Source of the DNA: Candidula unifasciata
Lineage: Eukaryota; Mollusca; Gastropoda; Stylommatophora; Geomitridae
Direction: 5' to 3'
NCBI GenBank assembly: GCA_905116865.2
Contig: CAJHNH020003139.1
Location: forward strand, 303,404 to 367,403
DNA length: 64,000 bases
Positions 11,603 through 62,007 of this stretch are shown piece after piece. Each line of letters begins with the position of its first letter. Position 1 is the first letter of the stretch. Position numbers and translations under genes: made by a program. The notes under the pieces are model-generated. The model ran no database searches, was not told the origin of the DNA, and worked only from the letters and a program-made list of their open reading frames with translations.

Positions 11603-12062
11603 ATTGAAACTCAAATCATTTGATTATGAGAAGAATTCTACCTTATTGAAACTAAAATCATTTGATTATGAGAAGAATTCTACCTTATTGAAACTAAAAT
11701 CATTTGATTATGAGAAGAATTCTACCTTATTGAAACTAAAATCATTTGATTATGAGAAGAATTCTACCTTATTGAAACTAAAATCATTTGATTATGAGAA
11801 GAATTCTACCTTATTGAAACTAAAATCATTTGATTATGAGAAGAATTCTACCTTATTGAAACTAAAATCATTTGATTATGAGAAGAATTCTACCTTATTG
11901 AAACTAAAATCATTTGATTATGAGAAGAATTCTACCTTATTGAAACTAAAATCATTTGATTATGAGAAGAATTCTACCTTATTGAAACTAAAATCATTTG
12001 ATTATGAGAAGAATTCTACCTTATTGAAACTAAAATCATTTGATTATGAGAAGAATTCTACC
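11603..12062. repeat. Minisatellite, 42 bp x 11, nearly identical copies
   Basis: The unit has TTATTGAAACTAAAATCATT, then TGATTATGAGAAGAATTCTACC. Apart from one C in the first copy, the copies look identical, so the expansion is recent or homogenised. As 42 is a multiple of 3, the plus frame stays open, but there is no codon-like substitution pattern. Confidence 0.96.
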
Positions 12063-12228
12063 TTCTATGACATTTTTTTTAAACACACATTAAACCAAAC
12101 TTCAATTTACATTGTGCCGCTGACAATATCTCCATGTGCCATGCTTGGCATGTTGTTGACTCTTGCAATACGGTATCATAGGCACAAACAAGAACTACTT
12201 CAGGAGCTAATGTACCACCATGCTATCT

Positions 12229-13290
12229 ATTGTGCAACCACATAGTGTAACAACATGCTGTTTGTTGTGTGACCACAGTGTAACAACAAACTATCTGTTG
12301 TGTGACCACATAGTGTAACAACAAACTATTTGTTGTGTGACCACATAGTGTAACAATAAACTATCTGTTGTGTGACCACATAGTGTAATAACAAACTATC
12401 TGTTGTGTGACCACATAGTGTAACAACAAACTATCTGTTGTGTGACCACATAGTGTAACAACAAACTATCTGTTGTGCGACCACATAATGTAACAACATA
12501 CTATATGTTGTGTGACCACATAGTGTAACAACATGCTGTTTGTTGTATGACCACAGTGTAACAACAAACTATCTGTTGTGCGACCACATAGTGTAACAAC
12601 ATGCTGTTTGTTGTGTGACCACAGTGTAACAACAAACTATCTGTTGTGCGACCACATAATGTAACAACATACTATATGTTGTGTGACCACATAGTGTAAC
12701 AACATGCTGTTTGTTGTGTGACCACAGTGTAACAACAAACTATCTGTTGTGCGACCACATAGTGTAACAACATGCTGTTTTGTTGTGTTGACCACAGTGT
12801 AACAACAAACTATCTGTTGTGCGACCACATAATGTAACAACATACTATATGTTGTGTGACCACATAGTGTAACAACATGCTGTTTGTTGTGTGACCACAG
12901 TGTAACAACAAACTATCTGTTGTGCGACCACATAATGTAACAACATACTATATGTTGTGTGACCACATAGTGTAACAACAAACTATCTGTTGTGCGACCA
13001 CATAATGTAACAACATACTATATGTTGTGTGACCACATAATGTAACAACATACTATATGTTGTGTGACCACATAATGTAACAACATACTGTCTGTTGTGT
13101 GACCACATAATGTAACAACATACTGTCTGCTGTGTGACCACATAGTGTAACAACACACTATCTGTTGTACAACCACATAATGTAACAACATACTGTCTGT
13201 TGTGTGACCACATAATGTAACAATATACTATCTGTTGTGTGACCACATAATGTAACAATATACTATCTGCTGTGTGACCACATTATGTAA
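12229..13290. repeat. Minisatellite, about 35 bp x 30, hairpin-forming unit
   Basis: The unit is TGTAACAACAAACTATCTGT, then TGTGTGACCACATAG. ACAACA and TGTTGT can pair around a 7-nt loop in most copies. A subset with ATGCTGTTTGTTG alternates with the common form over 12520-12900. Confidence 0.93.
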
Positions 13291-13304
13291 TAACATATTA
13301 TCAC

Positions 13305-13560
13305 AACAGAAACCTATACAATATAAACAGTAAAACCTACACATAAAAGAAACAAATACAGTAAAACCAACATACACTGTGAAACACACACAATACAAAC
13401 ATACACAGTAAAACCCACAAAATACAAACAGTAAAACCCATACAATACAAACACACATAGTAAAACCACCACAATACAAACATACACTGTAAAACCAAAA
13501 CAATACAAACATACACAGTGAAACCAACACAATACAAACATTTACAGCAACACCCCAGAC
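13305..13560. repeat. Degenerate repeat, about 26-30 bp
   Basis: Diverged copies carry ACAATACAAACATACACAGT and AAAACC. It is older than the neighbouring array. Confidence 0.75.
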
Positions 13561-14034
13561 CACTCAAACAAACCCGTAAAAACCCACATTACACAAACAC
13601 ACAGTAAGCCCCAAAAATTTATACACAATAAAATGCACACAGGTCCAACACATACAGCAGCGCTCATACAATTCAAACCATCATTTCACATGAACATCTG
13701 GGTTTGACAAGAACCAGCTAATAGAACACAAATACACACACACAACTAAACATGGTCCCCAGAAATCAACTGGCAACATCTAAGTAAAAGTTCAGAGTGA
13801 ACATGATGAAAACACAACACATCAGGTAATAAAGTCCACACAAAAGTTCAGAATGAACATGATGCCAATAAAACACATCCACGTGAAACTGAAGAATGAA
13901 CGTGATGAAAATAAAATCAACCATGCACAGAGAGTCCGTGCAGTAAGACAGCTTTGGTTTGCTAGCTGGCTTTTGACCCCTGACTCCTACTCTCCCCAAT
14001 TAAAAACCAAAAACAGTCACATCAGAAGCTCAGG
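13561..14034. other. Unique spacer
   Basis: A-rich, with a short duplicated AAAGTTCAGAGTGAACATGA-type motif at about 13787 and 13844. No gene seen. Confidence 0.5.
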
Positions 14035-14685
14035 CAATATGAATGGTTTGACATACACACAAACAGGTGAAAGATCAGGGGTCTATGCGACTTGGTTTGA
14101 CATAGACACAAACAGGTGAAGGATCAGGGGTCTATGCCACTTGGTTTGACATAGACACAAACAGGTGAAGGATCACGAGTCTATGCGACTTGGTTTGACA
14201 TAGACACAAACAGGTGAAGGATCACGGGTCTATGCCACTTGGTTTGACACAGACACAAACAGGTGAAGGATCATGGGTCTATGCCACTTGGTTTGACATA
14301 GACACAAACAGGTGAAGGATCACGGGTCTATGCGACTTGGTTTGACATAGACACAAACAGGTGAAGGATCACGGGTCTATTCCACCTGGTTTAACATAGA
14401 CACAAACAGGTGAAGGATCACGGGTCTATGCCACTTGGTTTGACATAGACACAAACAGGCGAAGGATCACGGGTCTATGCCACCTGGTTTGACATAGACA
14501 CAAACAGGTGAAGGATCAGCGGTCTATGCCACTTGGTTTGACATAGACACAAACAGGTGAAGGATCACGGGTCTACGCCACTTGGTTTGACATAGACACA
14601 AACAGGTGAAGGATCACGGGTCTATGCCACCTGGTTTGACATAGACACAAACAGGTGAAGGATCACGGGTCTATGCCACTGTAAC
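14035..14685. repeat. Minisatellite, 49 bp x 13
   Basis: The unit contains CACTTGGTTTGACATAGACA and CAAACAGGTGAAGGATCACG, then GGTCTATGC. Confidence 0.95.
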
Positions 14686-14706
14686 ATGCTGCAGGTACAC
14701 TGATAG

Positions 14707-14971
14707 TAAGTAAAGGTACCCCTATCCATGCCTTCAGGCGTATAGGGCATATAGGGCTAGACCTATATTTTTTACAGACCAATCGGCACAAGATAAGTGA
14801 TGTGGTCAGCATCACGCCAGCCGCCTTTACTTCCTGGGACTGCACCCGGTACCCACTCAAGGCTGGGTTGAGATGGGAGTCAAGGTCATTTCTGAAAAGG
14901 GTCCGGCTCCACCAGGGAGCGAATTCACAACTTCCGATCCGCATCTAGCCGATAAGCTGCGGCCACTCCGG
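14707..14971 (-). mobile_element. tRNA-derived SINE family B, complete copy
   Basis: The minus-strand head GCCGGAGTGGCCGCAGCTTA, then TCGG resembles a tRNA 5' half with box A; GTGAATTCGCTCC sits at the box B position. The body carries GTGATGCTGACCACATCAC and TGTGCCGATTGGTCTGTAAA; the tail is T/A-rich. It is flanked by a 9-bp direct repeat CACTGATAG at 14698-14706 and 14972-14980, consistent with a target duplication. Core fragments occur at 1788, 26700, 34895 and 51170. Confidence 0.8.
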
Positions 14972-14980
14972 CACTGATAG

Positions 14981-15236
14981 GCACTCTGATTTTATCAAAA
15001 GGCACTCAGTGGCTGATGTGGACAGTAACATATCAGCACCTTTAACTCTTGGAGCATTTCCTGGTCACTTAACAGGGTTCTCCTGACCTTGCAGTCAGGT
15101 AGTCATGGCAATATCCACCTGGGATCAAAGTACATGAAACACAAGATGCATGGAAACAAATCAAATCATCAACAAGCAGATGGGAATGTTATCTGGAATT
15201 GTAACATGCTCAGCAACAAAATACAATGACTAATGG
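14981..15236. other. Unique spacer
   Basis: No gene seen. Confidence 0.5.
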
Positions 15237-17955
15237 CTGGGGCACAGTAAAACCAGCACTTTCTTATCTCAAGACCTGTAGCTGGTGCACAGTAAAACCA
15301 ATACTTTCTTATCTCAAGACCTGTAGCTGGTGCACAGTAAAACCAATACTTTCTTATCTCAAGACCTGTAGCTGGTGCACAGTAAAACCAATACTTTCTT
15401 ATCTCAAGACCTGTAGCTGGTGCACGGTAAAACCAATACTTTCTTATCTCAAGACTTGTAGCTGGTGCACAGTAAAACCAATACTTTCTTATCTCAAGAC
15501 CTGTAGCTGGTGCACAGTAAAACCAGCACTTTCTTATCTCAAGACCTGTAGCTGGTGCACAGTAAAACCAATACTTTCTTATCTCAAGACCTGTAGCTGG
15601 TGCACAGTAAAACCAGCACTTTCTTATCTCAAGACCTGTAGCTGGTGCACAGTAAAACTAGCACTTTCTTATCTCAAGACCTGTAGCTGGTGCACAGTAA
15701 AACCAGCACTTTCTTATCTCAAGACCTGTAGCTGGTGCACAGTAAAACTAGCACTTTCTTATCTCAAGACCTGTAGCTGGTGCACAGTAAAACTAGCACT
15801 TTCTTATCTCAAGACCTGTAGCTGGTGCACAGTAAAACCAATACTTTCTTATCTCAAGACCTGTAGCTGGTGCACAGTAAAACCAATACTTTCTTATCTC
15901 AAGACCTGTAGCGGGTGCACAGTAAAACCAATACTTTCTTATCTCAAGACCTGTAGCTGGTGCACAGTAAAACCAGCACTTTCTTATCTCGAGACCTGTA
16001 GCTGGTGCACAGTAAAACCAGCACTTTCTTATCTCGAGACCTGTAGCGGGTGCACAGTAAAACCAGCACTTTCTTATCTCGAGACCTGTAGCGGGTGCAC
16101 AGTAAAACCAGCACTTTCTTATCTCGAGACCTGTAGCTGGTGCACAGTAAAACCAATACTTTCTTATCTCAAGACTTGTAGCTGGTGCACAGTAAAACCA
16201 GCACTTTCTTATCTCGAGACCTGTAGTGGGTGCACAGTAAAACCAATACTTTCTTATCTCAAGACCTGTAGCTGGTGCACAGTAAAACCAATACTTTCTT
16301 ATCTCAAGACCTGTAGCGGGTGCACAGTAAAACCAATACTTTCTTATCTCAAGACCTGTAGCTGGTGCACAGTAAAACCAGCACTTTCTTATCTCGAGAC
16401 CTGTAGCGGGTGCACAGTAAAACCAGCACTTTCTTATCTCGAGACCTGTAGCGGGTGCACAGTAAAACCAATACTTTCTTATCTCAAGACCTGTAGCTGG
16501 TGCACAGTAAAACCAATACTTTCTTATCTCAAGATCTGTAGCGGTGCACAGTAAAACAATACTTTCTTATCTCACGACCTGTAGCTGGTGCACAGTAAAA
16601 CCAATACTTTCTTATCTCAAGACTTGTAGCTGGTGCACAGTAAAACCAGCACTTTCTTATCTCGAGACCTGTAGCGGGTGCACAGTAAAACCAATACTTT
16701 CTTATCTCAAGACCTGTAGCTGGTGCACAGTAAAACCAATACTTTCTTATCTCAAGACCTGTAGCTGGTGCACAGTAAAACCAGCACTTTCTTATCTCAA
16801 GACCTGCAGCGGGTGCACAGTAAAACCAGCACTTTCTTATCTCGAGACCTGTAGCGGGTGCACAGTAAAACCAGCACTTTCTTATCTCGAGACCTGTAGC
16901 GGGTGCACAGTAAAACCAATACTTTCTTATCTCAAGACCTGTAGCTGGTGCACAGTAAAACCAATACTTTCTTATCTCAAGATCTGTAGCGGGTGCACAG
17001 TAAAACAATACTTTCTTATCTCACGACCTGTAGCTGGTGCACAGTAAAACCAATACTTTCTTATCTCAAGACTTGTAGCTGGTGCACAGTAAAACCAGCA
17101 CTTTCTTATCTCGAGACCTGTAGCGGGTGCACAGTAAAACCAATACTTTCTTATCTCAAGACCTGTAGCTGGTGCACAGTAAAACCAATACTTTCTTATC
17201 TCAAGACCTGTAGCGGGTGCACAGTAAAACCAATACTTTCTTATCTCAAGACCTGTAGCTGGTGCACAGTAAAACCAGCACTTTCTTATCTCGAGACCTG
17301 TAGCGGGTGCACAGTAAAACCAGCACTTTCTTATCTCGAGACCTGTAGCGGGTGCACAGTAAAACCAATACTTTCTTATCTCAAGACCTGTAGCTGGTGC
17401 ACAGTAAAACCAATACTTTCTTATCTCAAGATCTGTAGCGGGTGCACAGTAAAACAATACTTTCTTATCTCACGACCTGTAGCTGGTGCACAGTAAAACC
17501 AATACTTTCTTATCTCAAGACTTGTAGCTGGTGCACAGTAAAACCAGCACTTTCTTATCTCGAGACCTGTAGCGGGTGCACAGTAAAACCAATACTTTCT
17601 TATCTCAAGACCTGTAGCTGGTGCACAGTAAAACCAATACTTTCTTATCTCAAGACCTGTAGCTGGTGCACAGTAAAACCAGCACTTTCTTATCTCAAGA
17701 CCTGTAGCTGGTGCACAGTAAAACCAGCACTTTCTTATCTCAAGACCTGTAGCGGGTGCACAGTAAAACCAATACTTTCGTATCTCAAGACCTGTAGCGG
17801 GTGCACAGTAAAACCAATACTTTCTTATCTCAAGACTTGTAGCTGGTGTACAATAACCCCAATAATTAAGTATCTCAAGACTTGTAGCTGGTGCACAATA
17901 ACCCTAATAATTAAGTATCTCAAGACTTGTAGCTGGTGCACAATAACATCAACAC
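15237..17955. repeat. Minisatellite, 45 bp x about 60, with 449-bp higher-order units
   Basis: The unit contains GCTGGTGCACAGTAAAACCA, then ATACTTTCTTATCTCAAGACCTGTA; variants are CAGCACT for CAATACT, CTCGAG for CTCAAG, and AGCGGG. A marked copy with a 1-nt deletion and CTCACGACC recurs at 16571, 17020 and 17469, exactly 449 bp apart (ten units minus one base). The last three copies (17850-17955) are diverged. Confidence 0.97.
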
Positions 17956-18174
17956 TTTCTATACTCTAGTGTAGAAGAAAATCAGCAAAGACAGAAAACA
18001 ATAAAATATACAATGACAACTGGCAGACTGTTATAACTGAAAATGGTAAATTAGGGAACACAGCTTAATGCGGTTTAGTGAAATCTTAATGTCACTAAAG
18101 AGCAAGTAATCAAAGCACGAATGTCGGAACGGATTGACAGCAAAATCAGTCGCCTACACTACTAATTAAAACTT
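17956..18174. other. Unique spacer
   Basis: No gene seen. Confidence 0.5.
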
Positions 18175-18440
18175 ACGAGGTTTCAACTTCACTGCAATCA
18201 GTTTTTCCCATACTTGCTCCGGCTCTTATGCCAGCGAAAATCAAATGAAATGTCCCTCACTGTCGCATTTGAAAAACTGGAGAACAACCAATTAGTTCTG
18301 GAACAATCCAGAAATATGGGCATGCAGTAAATACAAGTTTAAGTTGCTAGAGGTGCCAAAGCCAACAGTCACCACCAGAAATGCAGTTTGTCTTTGATGG
18401 AAGTAGTCAGGCACGTTAAGTTGACTACTACAAGATTCCA
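18175..18440. mobile_element. Dispersed repeat family D, copy 2
   Basis: Begins AGGTTTCAACTTCACTGCAA and shares CATGCAGTAAATAC, AGAAATGCAGTTTG and GATGGAAGTAGTCA with copies 1 and 3. Confidence 0.65.
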
Positions 18441-18711
18441 TAAAGTATTTCACCAGCTCACATGTAAACCGGCTAATGGCCATATTGAATACCACAAAAC
18501 AACCGCTGGACAAGTGAAAGGCATGCCACAGCTCACTAATGAAAACTATGAGTGATCATCTATCAATGTTTTTGTCTGGCATTGATAGCCCCAAGTTTGT
18601 AGGAATAGCACATCCATTGGCTGTTACTGTTGTGGGTGTGCACATGGATAATTTCTATGGCTCAAAAGTGGGGCTGTTGATGTTGTTAGCCTTCTGTATT
18701 CTATGTCTCTG

Positions 18712-20096
18712 TCCACACTTAGTCATCATCATCATCAAGGATTTACTTCCACACTTAGTCATCATCATCATCAAGGATTTACTTCCACACTTAGTCATCA
18801 TCATCAAGGATTTACTTCCACACTTAGTCATCATCATCAAGGATTTACTTCCACACTTAGTCATCATCATCAAGGATTGACTTCCACACTTAGTCATCAT
18901 CATCATCAAGGATTTACTTCCACACTTAGTCATCATCATCAAGGATTTACTTCCACACTTAGTCATCATCATCATCAAGGATTTACTTCCACACTTAGTC
19001 ATCATCATTAAGGATTTACTTCCACACTTAGTCATCATCAAGGATTTACTTCCACACTTAGTCATCATCATCAAGGATTTACTTCCACACTTAGTCATCA
19101 TCATCAAGGATTTACTTCCACACTTAGTCATCATCATCATCAAGGATTTACTTACACACTTAGTCATCATCATCATCAAGGATTTACTTCCACACTTAGT
19201 CATCATCATTAAGGATTTACTTCCACACTTAGTCATCATCATCATCATCAAGGATTTACTTCCACACTTAGTCATCATCATTAAGGATTTACTTCCACAC
19301 TTAGTCATCATCAAGGATTTACTTCCACACTTAGTCATCATCATCATCAAGGATTTACTTCCACACTTAGTCATCATCATCAAGGATTTACTTCCACACT
19401 TAGTCATCATCATCATCATCAAGGATTTACTTCCACACTTAGTCATCATCATCATCAAGGATTTACTTCCACACTTAGTCATCATCATTAAGGATTTACT
19501 TCCACACTTAGTCATCATCATCATCAAGGATTTACTTCCACACTTAGTCATCATCATCAAGGATTTACTTCCACACTTAGTCATCATCATCATCAAGGAT
19601 TTACTTCCACACTTAGTCATCATCATCAAGGATTTACTTCCACACTTAGTCATCATCATCATCATCAAGGATTTACTTCCACACTTAGTCATCATCATCA
19701 AGGATTTACTTCCACACTTAGTCATCATCATCATCAAGGATTTACTTCCACACTTAGTCATCATCATCATCAAGGATTTACTTCCACACTTAGTCATCAT
19801 CATCAAGGATTTACTTCCACACTTAGTCATCATCATCATCAAGGATTTACTTCCACACTTAGTCATCATCATTAAGGATTTACTTCCACACTTAGTCATC
19901 ATCATCATCAAGGATTTACTTCCACACTTAGTCATCATCATCATCAAGGATTTACTTCCACACTTTGTCATCATCATTAAGGATTTACTTCCACACTTAG
20001 TCATCATCATCATCAAGGATTTACTTCCACACTTAGTCATCATCATCAAGGATTTACTTCCACACTTAGTCATCATCATCATCATTAAGGATTTAC
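18712..20096. repeat. Minisatellite with nested TCA microsatellite, 30-39 bp, about 42 copies
   Basis: Each copy is GGATTTACTTCCACACTTAG followed by TCATCATCA of varying length, so copies differ by whole triplets. Length is therefore always a multiple of 3, which alone explains the 476-codon open minus frame (MMTKCGSKSL repeated). Confidence 0.96.
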
Positions 20097-20825
20097 TTCC
20101 AAAGACATTCCCTGCAATCCATTACATGCTGGGTCCACCTGGGAGCTCACATTCAAAATAACCTGTCTCAAATCAGCAAAAGCCACAATGAACAGGTCAG
20201 AAAGTTAGCCAGTACACAACCACAGCTCCCCAGAAACTTGTTGCCTTCAGCCAGGAATCAAATAAACTACACAAAACAAACACTGACTTTCAAAAGCCAA
20301 CACAAAAAAAAAAAAAAAAAAACACAACAACCAACAAACGTAATGCAGTAAGATAAAAATACACAGATCACAACTGCAATAAACACTAAAGGCCACAAAA
20401 AGAAGAAGCTCAAATGCAACCTGCAAATGCTCATCAAATGTAAATGCTTCACAAATTTATATCTCAAACAACAACTAGTTAAAAACAAGGACCAAATAAT
20501 CTGGTTAAAGCAAATGCATTATGTTCATTTTTGATGCAACAATAAACACTGTATAAACACATGAGCCAAACAGAGATGAACAACTTCAGCAAATCATATA
20601 CAGGTACAGGGTAAGTTAGAAATACAGCCATACATTCCACAGTGTATGTATCAGAAAGCAATTAGTTACTTTCTACAGCAAACAGTTTGAGGCAATTCAG
20701 TGACTCTCTACTGTTGTTTATTGGTAGTCTGAAGAATTACTTTTCCTTTGGTAAATTTATGTAGCCATAATACTGTCATGAATTGAAATATGCAGCCATA
20801 TTTCTGACTCAGTTGTACATCTGAA
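20097..20825. other. Unique, A-rich spacer
   Basis: No gene seen. A minus-strand AATAAA near 20712 could serve the cytospin transcript. Confidence 0.45.
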
Positions 20826-21848
20826 GGCATACAACAACACAAATCTGACCATCAGTCACATGGTGACATTGTATACAACAACACAAATCTGACCATCAGT
20901 CACATGGTGACATTGTATACAACAACACAAATCTGACCATCAGTCACATGGTGTCATTGTATACAACAACACAAATCTGACCATCAGTCACATGGTGACA
21001 TTGTATACAACAACACAAATCTGACCATCAGTCACATGGTGACATTGTATACAACAACACAAATCTGACCATCAGTCACATGGTGACATTGTATACAACA
21101 ACACAAATCTGACCATCAGTCACATGGTGTCATTGTATACAACAACACAAATCTGACCATCAGTCACATGGTGACATTGTATACAACAACACAAATCTGA
21201 CCATCAGTCACATGGTGACATTGTATACAACAACACAAATCTGACCATCAGTCACATGGTGACATTGTATACAACAACACAAATCTGACCATCAGTCACA
21301 TGGTGTCATTGTATACAACAACACAAATCTGACCATCAGTCACATGGTGACATTGTATACAACAACACAAATCTGACCATCAGTCACATGGTGACATTGT
21401 ATACAACAACACAAATCTGACCATCAGTCACATGGTGTCATTGTATACAACAACACAAATCTGACCATCAGTCACATGGTGACATTGTATACAACAACAC
21501 AAATCTGACCATCAGTCACATGGTGACATTGTATACAACAACACAAATCTGACCATCAGTCACATGGTGACATTGTATACAACAACACAAATCTGACCAT
21601 CAGTCACATGGTGTCATTGTATACAACAACACAAATCTGACCATCAGTCACATGGTGACATTGTATACAACAACACAAATCTGACCATCAGTCACATGGT
21701 GACATTGTATACAACAACACAAATCTGACCATCAGTCACATGGTGACATTGTATACAACAACACAAATCTGACCATCAGTCACATGGTGACATTGTATAC
21801 AACAACACAAATCTGACCATCAGTCACATGGTGTCATTGTATACAACA
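20826..21848. repeat. Minisatellite, 44 bp x 23
   Basis: The unit contains CATTGTATACAACAACACAA, then ATCTGACCATCAGTCACATGGT. Copies are almost identical except GTGACATT versus GTGTCATT. The rarer form occurs at 20951, 21127, 21303, 21435, 21611 and 21831, mostly every fourth unit. Confidence 0.97.
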
Positions 21849-22001
21849 TTTTCTTTTTTTTTTCAACATTCACAGCATCCTTTGTCTTTCTTTTCCCTCT
21901 AGGAATTCACTGTTGTCAAATTAATGAATATTTATATACACTGATAAATATTTATCCAAAATTGACCAATGTTTATCTAAACTGGTCAGTCTGTATCTAG
22001 T
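21849..22001 (-). other. Likely start of cytospin 3' UTR
   Basis: Unique AT-rich DNA lies downstream of the stop, with a short A-rich stretch near 21850-21860 in the minus sense. No canonical AATAAA is seen here. The first good minus-strand AATAAA is near 20712, beyond the 44-bp array. The transcript may therefore end in or after that array; this is inference. Confidence 0.35.
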
Positions 22002-59952
<37,951 letters not shown>

Positions 59953-60069
59953 CTACGGAACAATTCAGTGTGAAAAGACGTTAGGAAATCAACAAGTAGA
60001 GTTAGTCGTAGACTACAATGTAGACAGTCACATTTTTTTTTAATGAGAAGTAACTGACTTAAGGATGAT

Positions 60070-60245
60070 CTGGTTATGACTGCACATAGGGCTGGAGAAC
60101 TGGCAAGAGGAACATAGACTTTCAGGCGTAAAGAACCTGTTGATTGATGAAGCCCAGGCCAATTATAACAATCCACCCTGACTCGATTAAAACCTAAGAC
60201 CTTCGAGTCAGCAGGCAAGTGTCTAGCCAGTGTTACCATGGTTGC
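60070..60245 (-). mobile_element. tRNA-derived SINE fragment
   Basis: The minus strand reads CACTGGCTAGACACTTGCCT, then GCTGACTCGAAGGTCTTAGG and TTTTAATCGAGTC, which follows the D-arm, anticodon-arm and T-arm (box B) layout of a tRNA. A non-tRNA body follows. No target duplication identified. Confidence 0.55.
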
Positions 60246-60339
60246 ATGTTATATCTTTTGAGGTGGTCAAAATATTTATCTGGCCTATTATTTCTGTGAA
60301 GGAGCTAAAATTCATGGCTGAAACAATTCACACAAGATC

Positions 60340-61465
60340 AAGAACTCACAACTAGCTATATCTGGATCAAGTACTCACAGCTAGCTATATCTATATCAGA
60401 ACTCACAACTAGTAATTTCTGGATCAATCACTCACAACTAGCTATATCTGGATCAATCACTCACAACTAGCTATATCTGGATCAATCACTCACAACTAGC
60501 TATATCTGGATCAATAACTCACAACTAGCTATATCTGGATCAATCACTCACAACTAGCTATATCTGGATCAATCACTCACAACTAGCTATATCTGGATCA
60601 AGTACTCACAACTAGCTATATCTGGATCAAGTACTCACAACTAGCTATATCTGGATCAAGTACTCACAACTAGCTATATCTGGATCAATCACTCACAACT
60701 AGCTATATCTGGATCAATCACTCACAACTAGCTATATCTGGATCAATCACTCACAACTAGCTATATCTGGATCAAGTACTCACAACTAGCTATATCTGGA
60801 TCAAGTACTCACAACCAGCTATATCTGGATCAAGTACTCACAACTAGCTATATCTGGATCAAGTACTCACAACTAGCTATATCTGGATCAAGTACTCACA
60901 ACCAGCTGTATCTGGATCAAGTACTCACAACCAGCTATATCTGGATCAAGTACTCACAAACATCTATGTCTGGATCAAGTACTTACAAGCAGCTATATCT
61001 GGATCAAGTACTCACAAACTAGGTATATCTGGATCAAGTACTCACAACTAGCTATATCTGGATCAAGAACTCCCAACTAGCTAAATCTGGATCAACTACT
61101 CACAACTAGCTATATCTGGATCAAGTACTCACAACTAGCTATATCTGGATCAAGTACTCACAACTAGTTATATCTGGATCAAGTACACACAACTAGTTAT
61201 ATCTGGATCAAGAACTCACAACCAGCTATATCTGGAGCAAGTACTCACAATCAGCTATATTTGGATCAAGTACTTACAACCAGCTATATCTGGATCAATT
61301 ACTCACAACTAGTTATATCTGGATCAAGTACTCAAAACTAGTTATATCTGGATCAAGTACTCACAACTAGCTATATCTGGAGCAAGTACTCACAACTAGC
61401 TATATCTGGATCAAGTACTCACAATTAGCTATATCTGGAGCAAGTACTCACAACTAGCTATATCT
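60340..61465. repeat. Minisatellite, 29 bp x 39
   Basis: The unit is CTCACAACTAGCTATATCTG, then GATCAAGTA; AATCA forms dominate at 60420-60770 and AAGTA forms elsewhere. Divergence is greater on the right. Confidence 0.95.
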
Positions 61466-62007
61466 TTATTTTACACAGAGAAAGACTGAAGTTGCTGTTG
61501 CCTGTAATCTCATTTAGCCCCTGTTCACACCTGGTTGGTTCACTTCCCACAGTTAACCTGGTAATCAGCCTCTCTCTGATCGGCCGAGTTAGTCTCTTTA
61601 GATGTGTTCATTACTCTCACCACTTTTCTCTAAGATTCATAAAATGATTCAAGATATTTCTATGCATCTTTTTTTTAAAAGGGTATGTAAATGAGTGATT
61701 CCACTGCATCAGGTTTTAGATCTATCTTCCACGAGAGTTTGCACGAAGAATAAACCCCACAGCACAATAACGCCAGGGATCTCCTAAACTTTTGCACTGA
61801 CACACTAAAGGATAAAGTCAACACCTCAACTGAAGAGGCAAACCACACATACAACATGTACTCTTTTTACTGTAAGTGTAATTGTGTAAGGCTGATGTCT
61901 TCTTCCCATGTTCCAGTTGTTTACAATTCCCCAGCTTGTGGTTAAGATCTTACTTGTGTGGTGTACAGAGGCAGTAACTGGCCCAGCTACTACCATAATT
62001 ATAACTT
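61466..62007. other. Unique sequence, no gene seen
   Basis: Intron or upstream region of the cytospin gene. No coiled-coil exon was recognised. Confidence 0.45.

Noticed and set aside
11604..12245. 213-codon protein with 14-residue repeats (LKLKSFDYEKNST)
   Set aside because: Copies are identical at the DNA level, with no synonymous pattern and no upstream gene structure.
15226..17969. Cys-rich repeat protein (SYLKTCSWCTVKP)
   Set aside because: It is 45-bp repetition. The frame breaks at each higher-order boundary because of a deleted base, so it cannot encode one protein.
18655..20085. 476-codon MMTKCGSKSL frame
   Set aside because: Units vary by whole triplets of TCA, so no stop can arise; there is no non-repeat coding sequence attached.
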